DNA of 13,610 bases from Calditrichota bacterium (GCA_008501545.1 QQUM01000376.1:1-13610), one strand, 5' to 3'; shown: positions 1 through 7,027, counted from the stretch's first letter. Notes: generated from the sequence alone by a model not told the origin. Made by a program: numbers and translations.

Positions 1-551
1 AATGGAAGTTGTGATTGCTCCAGCCCATCCGGCGGTGAAAGCCTGGCTGTTACAGGATCGGTGAACAGCGCCCAGGTTGCTGGCTCAGCTCCCACTGCCG
101 CAGCGAGGGTTGCATCGAGAGAAAAATTACTACTGTATGCACTCTCTTTATCACGCATTTTTTCCCAGTCAAAAATTTCCAGCATCTCCCCTATCGGTGT
201 CACACCCATCAACGGATCTTTAACAAAGCTGGAAAAAGAATAAGCTATCGCACCGATTAGTTTGTCTTCGTAATAAACCGGGCTGCCACTCATTCCGCTC
301 GTTGGGCCGGCAAAGACAGCTTTTTCCCCAAGCAAACGAATGAGAATCGCGCTGCGACCTGGAAAAAAATTATGGTAGACATCAACGATTTCCACATCGA
401 ATTCTTCGATTTTATTGCCACTGAAGACCGTAAGAGCTTGTGCGATCATTCCGGGACGGCAGTCTTCGACCGGCATGATTTCTTGTGCAGAAATCTGGTA
501 AGTCACGACAATCAAAAAGAAAGAAAAAAGATGTCGTATTTTTTGCATCAT
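1..551 (-). CDS. SpoIVB-type S55 peptidase-domain protein, partial (3' end missing)
   Basis: Reading in from the left edge, 183 codons are visible. Residues 1-23 form a signal peptide (hydrophobic stretch SFFLIVVTYQ, likely cleavage after SAQ). The mature part opens with MPVEDCRPGM and FDVEIVDV, then SGMSGSPVYY at 85-94 and GVTPIGEML at 116-124. This matches the second half of the SpoIVB S55 domain, where GMSGSP carries the nucleophile, so Ser88 is the likely equivalent. In B. subtilis SpoIVB the catalytic His lies before this block. Here only about 85 residues precede the Ser and include no GH motif, so any His must come later, outside the window. The Asp that I recall 15 residues before the Ser in SpoIVB aligns with Leu73. 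The product is probably secreted or periplasmic; its substrate is unknown. Two adjacent ATGs (551, 548) are possible starts, and no well-spaced Shine-Dalgarno is visible. It lies 240 bp downstream of, and on the same strand as, the SpoIIE-type phosphatase gene; that gap holds no gene. I am confident of the domain and unsure of activity. Confidence 0.82.
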   Translation of the reverse strand, partial: MMQKIRHLFSFFLIVVTYQISAQEIMPVEDCRPGMIAQALTVFSGNKIEEFDVEIVDVYHNFFPGRSAILIRLLGEKAVFAGPTSGMSGSPVYYEDKLIGAIAYSFSSFVKDPLMGVTPIGEMLEIFDWEKMRDKESAYSSNFSLDATLAAAVGAEPATWALFTDPVTARLSPPDGLEQSQLP

Positions 552-791
552 TTTGGCCAAAATATAATCCTGTCTGGACGTTTTTAAATGATTATTCGAA
601 AAAAGAGCAAAGAGATAAATTTACAAGGATAAGTCGTTATTTCAAGATTTAAATAGAGGTATTGCAATTATTTTGCAAGAGATGTGCTGAAAGTATTGGA
701 TTATTCAAAGAAATTATAGCAGATCAAGTCCCCATGAAACAGTGGATTTCGCACACTTTATAAAATACAGCATCGCAAAGAAGGCCAATGT

Positions 792-3185
792 TCAATCCAC
801 CACCTTCACCACAACCATTGTAAAATCATCATGCTGTGGTGCAGTACCGGCAAAAATATCAATTTCCGATTTTATGCTCTCCAGTATTTTCTCAGCGCTG
901 AGGTGGGCATGTTGGTTAACCAGCGAACGGAGGCGATCTTCGCCAAACTCTTCACCGCTGTGTGACATGGCTTCTGAGATACCGTCCGTATAAAAAATAA
1001 AGACATCTCCGCTCGTAATCGGTATTTCCACTTCCTCGGTTGTCTTGCTGAATACATCGCCGCTCGCAAGGCCGATCCCCAGTCCTTTAGGACTGAGAAA
1101 TTCCGGTTCCTTTGCCTGGTTTTTGTGCATGATGAGCGGATTGTGCCCGGCTCGTGCAAAGGAAAGCTTTTTCGCTCCAATGTCAAAAACACCCCAAATC
1201 ACGCTGATAAAAACTTCACGAGGGCTATTTGCGAAGAATACTTCGTTTAATTCATTTAAAATCTCGCGTGGTTGCCAGGTTTTTCGCGCCAGAGTATGGA
1301 TGATGCCTTTGGCCATCGTCATGTAAAAAGCAGCCGAAACGCCTTTTCCAGAAACATCACCAATAACAACGCCATAACGCGTGTCATCCATTTTCATAAA
1401 ATCATAATAATCACCGCCAACTTCCATCGCAGGTGTACAAATGGCTGCGATTTGCAAACCGGGAAAATCGGGGACGTGCGCTGGCAGGAAGCGTTTTTGC
1501 ACCTCACGTGCGATGGCCAGTTCCTGCAGCATGCGCTGGCGTTCAGCTATCCGGCTGACATATTCCGGTACGTAATGTTCGAGATCACTGGCGGGGCGCC
1601 CCCGAAAAAGCAGGTATTCAGCTAACGCGACCACAAAAACACCGCCAAACAGCATGATCAAGCCATATGTATCCGCTAATCCCTGGGGATCGAGATTGAC
1701 GTATTTAAAGTCACTGATTACATAAAAGAGAAATCCGAAGAGAATGCTCGTTAAAAGATCGAATCGCAAAACCACATAAACAGCAAGCGCAGCAGCCGGA
1801 AGTGCCACAATGAATCCGATGAGCTCCGGCTCAAAAAACAAATTCTGCATAAAAACCAGAAACGCGAGCATAAGGATAAAAGAAACATAATTTTTATTTA
1901 CAATACGCGATTTCACCGCAGCAGGAAAATAGACAAACAATACCCAGGCTAAAAATGCAGCCTGAACAATTTTTCCCAGTGCACCGGCGATCGCTTCCCG
2001 CCTGAAATCCAAAATCCATAGATCATCGCCTTCCGGTCTACATTGCACATCGAAATAAGTCGTTACCAACCATTGCATGCCGGCAAGAACCACAAGACAG
2101 ATTCCGGCGAAAAACAATGCACGAAGTAGCGCAACACCAATTTCACGGACATTGAAAGAACCACCGATAATTAAATCCGCCGTTTCAACCTTATCGGGAT
2201 TGGAAGCCCGAGCGATTGAATGAGAAGTGACAAACAGGATGAGAAAGCCGATGGAGGTGAAGAGTGCGCCGAAGAAGCCACCAATAAAAATGCCACTTTT
2301 ACTGGGATATGCAGAAATGGCGATCATTGCAAAGGAAAGCACGAACATGGAAGCGCCGGCCATCGTTCCCCGTTTTAAATCCAGCTCATCACGACGCAAA
2401 CGCCTGACAAATGAGACGGATACAAACACGATAATAAACACCCAGAATCCGACAATGAGAATAATGAGTGTATATTTCTGCCATTTCTCACCGGCCTTTT
2501 CCGTTGCATCCGTTTTGATTTCATAATCGGTAGCAAAATGGGTGATCTGGTTTCCCATGAATTTAATTTCCAGTGAACGAACCAGAGTACTGTCCCCATC
2601 GACCGGGCTTTCAAATGTAAATAAATGATCGACGCGGTCTTCTTTTTTCTCTTGTTTATATCCGGCCATTTCTACACGACTGGTATCGATGCCACGTTGG
2701 GCAAGAAAAATTAATGCGCTGTCCGCAGCTACAATTTTTTGCAAATTCCCTGAATCGCGAATATAAGGCAATGAAAATCCAATCTCTTCCCCCCTGGTAT
2801 TGTATTTCCAGGAATAGAGCACCTGCTTCTTATTTTCCCCATCGCCAATTTTGATTTCTTCATTTTCGTTAAGCGACCGCTGATAATCGACATCGATCCA
2901 TGCAACTTGAAAATCATTTGTCCGGGCAATTGCACTATCCTGCGCCTGAACCGCCAAAAGAAGCTCTTCATCAAAATTGAATTCTATATCCGGTGTATTG
3001 CTCACTTCACCATTTTGCAACTGGTTGAATTTTGTTTCAGCCTGTTTTGCGATTTCGGTGATTGGTATTTCCAGGGTTAAAAACTGCCAAAAGGGTGCAG
3101 ATGTGCCAATCTCGATATAGAGATAAAAAAAGGCAAGACTAAACACGCCGGCCAATGACAACGAATATTTTTGTGTATTTTTCAT
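792..3185 (-). CDS. Membrane-anchored SpoIIE/RsbU-type PP2C serine phosphatase with large periplasmic sensor region
   Basis: The 797-aa protein has three parts. An N-terminal membrane anchor (about 9-26) is followed by a hydrophilic, probably periplasmic segment (about 27-236). Next come roughly nine more membrane helices (about 238-261, 278-294, 298-321, 349-372, 400-420, 433-449, 456-472, 477-491, 504-527). A short coiled-coil-like linker (533-565) leads to a cytoplasmic SpoIIE domain (about 561-797). The PP2C metal-site motifs are present: EVGGDYYD at 588-595, GDVSGKG at 609-615, TDGISEA at 733-739 and QHDD at 784-787. The EVQKRFLP box at 561-568 marks RsbU-type phosphatases. Such enzymes dephosphorylate a phosphoserine on an anti-sigma-factor antagonist in partner-switching pathways. 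No antagonist, kinase or sigma gene is in this window, so the target is unknown. The large outer segment suggests control by an envelope signal (inference). The start lies 94 bp from the divergent DUF885 gene and its Shine-Dalgarno is weak. Phosphatase domain certain; sensor part unrecognised. Confidence 0.93.
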   Translation of the reverse strand: MKNTQKYSLSLAGVFSLAFFYLYIEIGTSAPFWQFLTLEIPITEIAKQAETKFNQLQNGEVSNTPDIEFNFDEELLLAVQAQDSAIARTNDFQVAWIDVDYQRSLNENEEIKIGDGENKKQVLYSWKYNTRGEEIGFSLPYIRDSGNLQKIVAADSALIFLAQRGIDTSRVEMAGYKQEKKEDRVDHLFTFESPVDGDSTLVRSLEIKFMGNQITHFATDYEIKTDATEKAGEKWQKYTLIILIVGFWVFIIVFVSVSFVRRLRRDELDLKRGTMAGASMFVLSFAMIAISAYPSKSGIFIGGFFGALFTSIGFLILFVTSHSIARASNPDKVETADLIIGGSFNVREIGVALLRALFFAGICLVVLAGMQWLVTTYFDVQCRPEGDDLWILDFRREAIAGALGKIVQAAFLAWVLFVYFPAAVKSRIVNKNYVSFILMLAFLVFMQNLFFEPELIGFIVALPAAALAVYVVLRFDLLTSILFGFLFYVISDFKYVNLDPQGLADTYGLIMLFGGVFVVALAEYLLFRGRPASDLEHYVPEYVSRIAERQRMLQELAIAREVQKRFLPAHVPDFPGLQIAAICTPAMEVGGDYYDFMKMDDTRYGVVIGDVSGKGVSAAFYMTMAKGIIHTLARKTWQPREILNELNEVFFANSPREVFISVIWGVFDIGAKKLSFARAGHNPLIMHKNQAKEPEFLSPKGLGIGLASGDVFSKTTEEVEIPITSGDVFIFYTDGISEAMSHSGEEFGEDRLRSLVNQHAHLSAEKILESIKSEIDIFAGTAPQHDDFTMVVVKVVD

Positions 3186-3225
3186 CTTGTCAGTTTCAGT
3201 TGCATCATGTCAATTTTTTGATTAA

Positions 3226-3253
3226 TTGAAAACAAACATAAAAAGGCTAAACA
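3226..3253 (+). promoter_or_regulatory. Possible promoter of the DUF885 gene in the divergent intergenic region
   Basis: TTGAAA (3226-3231) and TAAACA (3248-3253) are spaced by 16 bp, and the second box lies 26 bp before the first ATG of the DUF885 lipoprotein gene. The fit to a sigma-70-type promoter is weak, and the 94-bp divergent region is A/T-rich, so similar boxes can occur by chance. Confidence 0.2.
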
Positions 3254-3279
3254 CAAATTCAAAGTAAAAACAGGATACG

Positions 3280-4587
3280 ATGATGACAAAGTTCATGCTT
3301 CTCTGTATTTCACTCTGTATTATTCTCTTTGCCTGCACGCAAAAATCATATCAATCATCCGAACTTGATACGATCGCGAAAAGTTACGTGAAGCTCATGC
3401 TGGAAATCGGTGAATACGACAGCGATTTTGTCGATGCGTACTATGGACCGGAAAATCTCAAACCAGACGCTGCGTCAAAAAAAGATGATTCATCTTTTGA
3501 AAAATTAAAAACCCGGATTGACGCATTAAATTCAGAAATATCAGCTATCGATGTAACAAACCTGGATGACATGCAACAAGCCCGGGTAAAATATCTACAC
3601 AAACAACTCATTGCAGCTGCAGCGCGACTGGATTATTCAAGCGGCACAACAAAACCGTTCGATGAGGAATCCGCGCTGCAATACGACGCCGTCGCACCGA
3701 CCCATGATGAAGCTCATTTCAAAGATTTGCTGCACGCGCTTAATGATATTTTGCCCGGACATGGCTCAATCACAACGCGTCTTTCGGAATTCAAAAAAGA
3801 TTTCATCATCCCGAAAGCGAAACTTGATGCTGTTTTTCAGGCTGCAATTTCTGAAGCCCGCAAACGGACAAATCTCCATTTCGACTTGCCTGAGAACGAA
3901 AATTTCCACGTCGAATACGTCACCGATAAATCCTGGAGTGCTTACAACTGGTACAAAGGCAACAGTTACAGTTTGATTCAAGTCAATACCGATCTGCCAA
4001 TCTACATCGACCGCGCTATTGATCTGGCATGCCATGAAGGTTATCCCGGCCACCATGTTTACAATGCTTTGCTGGAAAAAAATCTGGTCGTCAACCGGAA
4101 CTGGGTCGAGTTTTCCGTCTACCCACTCTTCAGTCCGCAATCGCTAATCGCCGAAGGTAGCGCCAACTATGGCATCGATGTCGCTTTTCCAGGCGAAGAA
4201 CGCATCGCGTTTGAAAAAGAAACATTGTTTCCATTGGCGAGCATCGATCCAGCAGGGGCAGAGAAATACTACGAGATATTTGCGCTCACGAAAAAGCTCA
4301 GCTATGCCGGGAATGAGGCGGCACGGCAGTTTCTCGATGGCAAAATTTCCCGTCAGCAAGCAATTGACTGGTTGATTAAATACGCGCTCATGGCCCCGGA
4401 CCGCGCGGCGCAAAGACTGCGTTTCATCGAAAAATACCGTAGCTATGTCATTAATTATAATTGGGGACAGGATCTGGTACGAAAATGGATCGAAAAGCAA
4501 GGTGGAACAGATGAACACCCGGAACAGCGCTGGCAGATTTTTGGGAAATTGCTCTCAAATCCCTATATACCGTCCGACTTAAAATAA
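3280..4587 (+). CDS. DUF885 family lipoprotein, putative zinc metallohydrolase
   Basis: The 435-aa product starts with a lipoprotein signal (MLLCISLCIILFAC), with the likely lipidated Cys at residue 19. An HEGYPGHH motif at 252-259 and EGSANYG at 292-298 are the hallmark pair of DUF885 proteins, which resemble HExxH-type gluzincin peptidases. The two His and the following Glu are the expected metal ligands (family knowledge). It should therefore be a membrane-attached hydrolase, possibly a carboxypeptidase-like enzyme, but the substrate is not known. DUF885 proteins are often 550-600 residues; this one is shorter yet keeps both motifs and ends cleanly, so I read it as a compact variant, not a fragment. 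AGGA at 3272-3275 is 4 nt from the first ATG (3280) and 7 nt from the second (3283), so the second may be the true start. It is transcribed alone, divergently from the phosphatase gene, and is followed by hairpins in the 395-bp gap. Confidence 0.88.
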   Translation: MMTKFMLLCISLCIILFACTQKSYQSSELDTIAKSYVKLMLEIGEYDSDFVDAYYGPENLKPDAASKKDDSSFEKLKTRIDALNSEISAIDVTNLDDMQQARVKYLHKQLIAAAARLDYSSGTTKPFDEESALQYDAVAPTHDEAHFKDLLHALNDILPGHGSITTRLSEFKKDFIIPKAKLDAVFQAAISEARKRTNLHFDLPENENFHVEYVTDKSWSAYNWYKGNSYSLIQVNTDLPIYIDRAIDLACHEGYPGHHVYNALLEKNLVVNRNWVEFSVYPLFSPQSLIAEGSANYGIDVAFPGEERIAFEKETLFPLASIDPAGAEKYYEIFALTKKLSYAGNEAARQFLDGKISRQQAIDWLIKYALMAPDRAAQRLRFIEKYRSYVINYNWGQDLVRKWIEKQGGTDEHPEQRWQIFGKLLSNPYIPSDLK

Positions 4588-4650
4588 AAAGTTTTCGGAA
4601 TCACAAGACTTGTTTAATTGACATAAAGGGTTTATTTTTCGCTAATCGAT

Positions 4651-4689
4651 GCAGGATAAATTGATAATTTTTCAATCTGTTTATCCTGC
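4651..4689. terminator. Hairpin downstream of the DUF885 gene, possible terminator
   Basis: GCAGGATAAA (4651-4660) and TTTATCCTGC (4680-4689) are perfect 10-bp inverted repeats. TTGA (4661-4664) and TCAA (4672-4675) can extend the stem past a 4-nt bulge. It lies 64 nt after the DUF885 stop. There is no clear U-run after it, so a rho-independent terminator is possible but not certain; a 3' mRNA-stabilising stem-loop is the alternative. Confidence 0.4.
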
Positions 4690-4735
4690 TGAAAAGCGCA
4701 ATCGTTATTAATACATCTTGGCAGATTAATAAATA

Positions 4736-4853
4736 TCATTTCGAGACGCTTTCCAGTGGAAGCCGAAGGCCGGCGAAGCAAAAATCTTAATTCGTGGTTG
4801 CTATCTTGAGCTTAGAAATAAGATTTCTCACCCAAAAAGCGGGTTCGAAATGA
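4736..4853. repeat. Nested palindromic element, likely dispersed intergenic repeat
   Basis: Outer arms TCATTTCGA (4736-4744) and TCGAAATGA (4845-4853) are perfect 9-bp inverted repeats. Inner arms AAATCTTA (4782-4789) and TAAGATTT (4819-4826) form a second perfect 8-bp pair in register inside them. The interior carries purine-rich text such as GGCGAAGCAAAAATCTT that resembles the TCATTTCGA-type palindromes scattered between genes in many FCB-group genomes (recalled, not searched). Copy number cannot be judged from one window, and no second copy is present here. Confidence 0.45.
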
Positions 4854-4862
4854 CCAGGCTAT

Positions 4863-4892
4863 GTGAAAACACATAAAATAATCAAATATATT
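4863..4892 (+). promoter_or_regulatory. Weak promoter-like pair upstream of the Cys/Met PLP-enzyme gene
   Basis: GTGAAA (4863-4868) and TATATT (4887-4892) are spaced by 18 bp in an A/T-rich stretch about 90 bp before the 4983 start. If used, the transcript would begin near 4899 and carry the 4907-4928 hairpin in its leader. This is a pattern match only. Confidence 0.2.
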
Positions 4893-4902
4893 ACTGGGAA
4901 CG

Positions 4903-4983
4903 ATGGGAGCTGGAATGGCTTCCGGCTCATCACATGCATCGCTCTGGTTGGTTACATTTCTAACGTGGATTGGAGTTAAATAA
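4903..4983 (+). CDS. Possible 26-aa small ORF overlapping the start of the PLP-enzyme gene
   Basis: An ATG at 4903 opens a 26-codon frame ending in TAA at 4981-4983, whose last base is the first base of the next gene's ATG (TAATG). Its C-terminal half is hydrophobic (LWLVTFLTWIGVK), so the product could be a tiny membrane peptide. GGGA just upstream is only a few nt from the ATG, a poor Shine-Dalgarno. A TAATG junction is typical of translationally coupled genes, and the downstream gene's GGAG site (4972-4975) lies inside this frame. It has no run of Cys or Met codons of the kind expected in a classical attenuator. It may be chance; I list it because of the exact junction. Confidence 0.25.
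   Translation: MGAGMASGSSHASLWLVTFLTWIGVK
4907..4928 (+). promoter_or_regulatory. Stable hairpin in the leader of the PLP-enzyme gene
   Basis: GAGCTGGA (4907-4914) pairs with TCCGGCTC (4921-4928) through 8 bp including one G-U, with a 6-nt loop. CGATG (4901-4905) and CATCG (4937-4941) can close an outer stem. It lies 54 nt before the 4983 start. It does not match the SAM-I, SAM-II or other met riboswitch consensus sequences that I know, so a regulatory role is only possible. Confidence 0.3.
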
Positions 4984-6176
4984 TGAACGCTGCAGAATTG
5001 CAAACGAAACATTTTGCCACACTATGTGTGCACGGTGCAGGAGAAGCGGACAAAGAAACAGGGGCGCTGAATACACCAATTTATCAATCATCAACATTTG
5101 CCATGCACACTGCCCAGGAAGGCGCGGCGCTCTTTGCCGGGGAACGTGAAGGCTACGTGTACACCCGGCTTGGAAACCCTACAACCGCTGCATTGGAAAG
5201 AGAAATCGCATTTTTAGAAAAAGGGGAAAAAGCCCTGGCATTAGCATCCGGGATGGCTGCTGCATCTACCGCGGCTTTGGCCGTGGTGGCGTCCGGCGAT
5301 TCGATCGTTGCATCGAATTGCCTTTATGGCGGGACGCACAAATTATTTAAAGATTTGCTTCCCCGGATGAACATCGAAGTCATCGAGGTCGATGCCACCG
5401 ATTCGAAAAATGTGCAAAAGGCGATGCAACCGAATACAAAGCTGATATACATAGAAACGCCGGCTAATCCATCGTTGACCCTGAACGATATACCCGCCAT
5501 CGCTGCAATCGCTAAAAAGCACAACGCAAAATTGCTTGTTGACAACACTTTTGCTACTCCCTATTTCCAACGGCCCCTGGAACTCGGTGCAGATATCGTA
5601 CTGCACAGTGCGACGAAATACATCAGCGGACATGGAGACACGATCGCCGGTATTCTCGTTGGTGACGGTGAATTTATCGATTGTGCGCGCGGTGAAATTC
5701 TTCGCGATCTCGGCGGCTGCATCAGCCCGTTTAATTCATGGTTGCTGTTGCGAGGATTAAAAACACTGCCGGTACGTATCGAAAAGCATGCTTTTAACGC
5801 CATGCGATTGGCTAAATATTTGTCTTTTCATCCGAAGGTAGACAAGGTCTATTATCCCGGGTTGCCAACGCATCCACAGCACGAATTGGCAAAAACGCAA
5901 ATGAGTGGTTTTGGGGGCATTGTCGCATTTGAAATTAAGGGAGGACGTAAAACCGGGGAACGCTTTATCAACAATCTGAAATTAATGACCATTGCTGTGA
6001 GCCTGGGAGATGTTGACACACTCATTCAGATGCCCTCAACGATGACACATTCCACCTACTCTGTGGAAGAGTTGGCGGCTGCCGGCATTCCGGAAGGGCT
6101 GGTGCGTATTTCCGTCGGTATCGAGCATTATAAAGATTTGCTAGACGACCTGTCACAAGCGTTGGCAAAAGTATAA
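4983..6176 (+). CDS. PLP-dependent Cys/Met metabolism enzyme, methionine gamma-lyase / cystathionine gamma-synthase type
   Basis: The 397-aa fold-type I PLP enzyme is full length for the family. Visible family features are YVYTRLGNPT (Tyr60 and Arg62, which contact the phosphate of PLP from the neighbouring subunit), SGM at 89-91, YGGT at 115-118, Asp187 in VDNTFATPY, Schiff-base Lys212 in SATKYISGHGD, and Arg375 in LVRISVGIE for the substrate carboxylate. The overall sequence, including FAGEREGY and PSTMTHSTY, is closest to methionine gamma-lyase, which splits methionine to methanethiol, 2-oxobutyrate and ammonia. The special MGL cysteine (Cys116 in Pseudomonas putida) is Gly117 here, as in cystathionine gamma-synthase/lyase and O-acetylhomoserine sulfhydrylase, so exact activity is open. 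GGAG at 4972-4975 sits 7 nt before the ATG and supports this start. AATTGC/GCAATT arms (6175-6193) overlap the stop codon. No other met gene is next to it. Family certain, reaction uncertain. Confidence 0.93.
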   Translation: MNAAELQTKHFATLCVHGAGEADKETGALNTPIYQSSTFAMHTAQEGAALFAGEREGYVYTRLGNPTTAALEREIAFLEKGEKALALASGMAAASTAALAVVASGDSIVASNCLYGGTHKLFKDLLPRMNIEVIEVDATDSKNVQKAMQPNTKLIYIETPANPSLTLNDIPAIAAIAKKHNAKLLVDNTFATPYFQRPLELGADIVLHSATKYISGHGDTIAGILVGDGEFIDCARGEILRDLGGCISPFNSWLLLRGLKTLPVRIEKHAFNAMRLAKYLSFHPKVDKVYYPGLPTHPQHELAKTQMSGFGGIVAFEIKGGRKTGERFINNLKLMTIAVSLGDVDTLIQMPSTMTHSTYSVEELAAAGIPEGLVRISVGIEHYKDLLDDLSQALAKV

Positions 6177-6295
6177 TTGCCGGCCTTGCAATTCCAGGAA
6201 GAACGATGTATCTTATCGGTTCGCAATATGCAGACTAGCGATAGAATTAGTATAACTCAAATCAAATCTATACAATTAACTTTGGAGAACACTGA

Positions 6296-7027
6296 ATGAA
6301 ATTCACGATGAAAGCTGTAATTTTCTTTTTCTTCGTATTGGGATTATCATCCTGTCAGGACAACAGCATCAAGGAAGTCAAAAAATTAGACACCTTTGAG
6401 CAAAAGTACAGCTACGCACTCGGCCTGGATGCCGGTGAACAATTTATGAATCGCATGCCACTTGAAATCGACGTCGATGCCTTGATTCAGGGCATTCTTG
6501 ATACCACACGCGCGAATCGTACCGTGCTGATGGATAAAAATGAAACCGCGCAAGTACTGCGTGAATTTAATACAAAAGCCAGAGAGGCTTTTCAAAAGAA
6601 GCAAGCTGAAAAAGCAGCGCTGAAAGATTCCGTCGCTGCAAATAATTTAAAAGAAGGCCGTGAATTTCTGGCAAAGAACAAATCAGAAGATGATGTCATT
6701 ACGACAGAGAGTGGATTGCAATACATGGTTCTTGAGCAGGGCGATGGTCCAAAACCGTCAAGGTCAAATACAGTCAAAGTCCATTACCGCGGCCCCTTGC
6801 TCAACGGTAACGAATTTGATAGCTCTTACAAACGAGGCAATCCAATCGAATTTCAAGTCTCAGGCGTAATCCCAGGCTGGACAGAAGCATTGCAGCTGAT
6901 GAATGTTGGCAGCAAATACAAGCTGTTTATTCCTTCGGAACTCGCCTATGGCGCCCGCGGTTCCGGTGCTGACATCGGCCCAAATGCCACACTGATTTTT
7001 GAGGTTGAACTGTTAGAAATCAAATAA
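6296..7027 (+). CDS. FKBP-type peptidyl-prolyl cis-trans isomerase, lipoprotein (FkpA/Mip-like)
   Basis: The 243-aa protein has a lipoprotein signal with lipobox LSSC, so Cys20 is the likely lipid anchor. Residues about 35-125 form the helical FKBP N-terminal domain used for dimerisation in Mip and FkpA (SYALGLDAGEQF, then a long charged helix at 85-125). Residues 157-242 are the isomerase domain. Most drug- and substrate-pocket positions of FKBP12 are kept: Tyr164 in VHYRG, Phe174-Asp175, Val191-Ile192 and Trp195 in VIPGW, Tyr218 in LAYGARG and Phe235. It should catalyse proline isomerisation and act as a chaperone for exported proteins in the periplasm. GGAG lies just upstream of the 6296 ATG and supports that start; a second in-frame ATG (6308) would also leave a complete signal. 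A strong hairpin follows 19 nt after the stop, so the gene is probably monocistronic or last in its transcript. Confidence 0.95.
   Translation: MKFTMKAVIFFFFVLGLSSCQDNSIKEVKKLDTFEQKYSYALGLDAGEQFMNRMPLEIDVDALIQGILDTTRANRTVLMDKNETAQVLREFNTKAREAFQKKQAEKAALKDSVAANNLKEGREFLAKNKSEDDVITTESGLQYMVLEQGDGPKPSRSNTVKVHYRGPLLNGNEFDSSYKRGNPIEFQVSGVIPGWTEALQLMNVGSKYKLFIPSELAYGARGSGADIGPNATLIFEVELLEIK

Larger units (their letters stand above)
4588..4982. other. 395-bp intergenic region rich in inverted repeats
   Basis: No convincing conventional gene lies here. From left to right it holds a 10-bp-stem hairpin (4651-4689), an 8-bp perfect inverted repeat TTATTAAT/ATTAATAA (4705-4712 and 4725-4732), a nested palindrome (4736-4853), a weak promoter-like pair (4863-4892), a G/C-rich hairpin (4907-4928) and a possible 26-codon ORF (4903-4983) touching the next gene. 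A 66-codon minus-strand frame crossing the region starts inside the downstream PLP-enzyme gene and looks spurious. Confidence 0.6.

Noticed and set aside
662..678. TTGCAA repeated at 662-667 and 673-678 between the S55 and phosphatase genes
   Set aside because: TTGCAA is itself palindromic and common in A/T-rich DNA; the structure is too short to support as a terminator or operator.
1596..1619. EYLLFRG in the phosphatase (residues 523-529), similar to motif 1 (EExxxR) of CPBP/CAAX proteases
   Set aside because: CPBP proteases need further motifs in later helices. Here the chain leaves the membrane directly after this point into a coiled coil and the SpoIIE domain, so a protease site is not possible.
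3182..3208. Eight-codon frame whose TGA overlaps the phosphatase ATG (ATGA)
   Set aside because: It is very short, has no Shine-Dalgarno, and such overlaps are expected by chance at this length.
4861..4982. Possible SAM-type riboswitch before the Cys/Met enzyme
   Set aside because: The region has a hairpin but none of the conserved SAM-I, SAM-II, SAM-III or SAM-IV core sequences that I could recognise.
4812..5012. 66-codon minus-strand frame across the intergenic region
   Set aside because: It starts inside the well-supported PLP-enzyme gene, lacks a ribosome binding site and covers half of the palindromic element.
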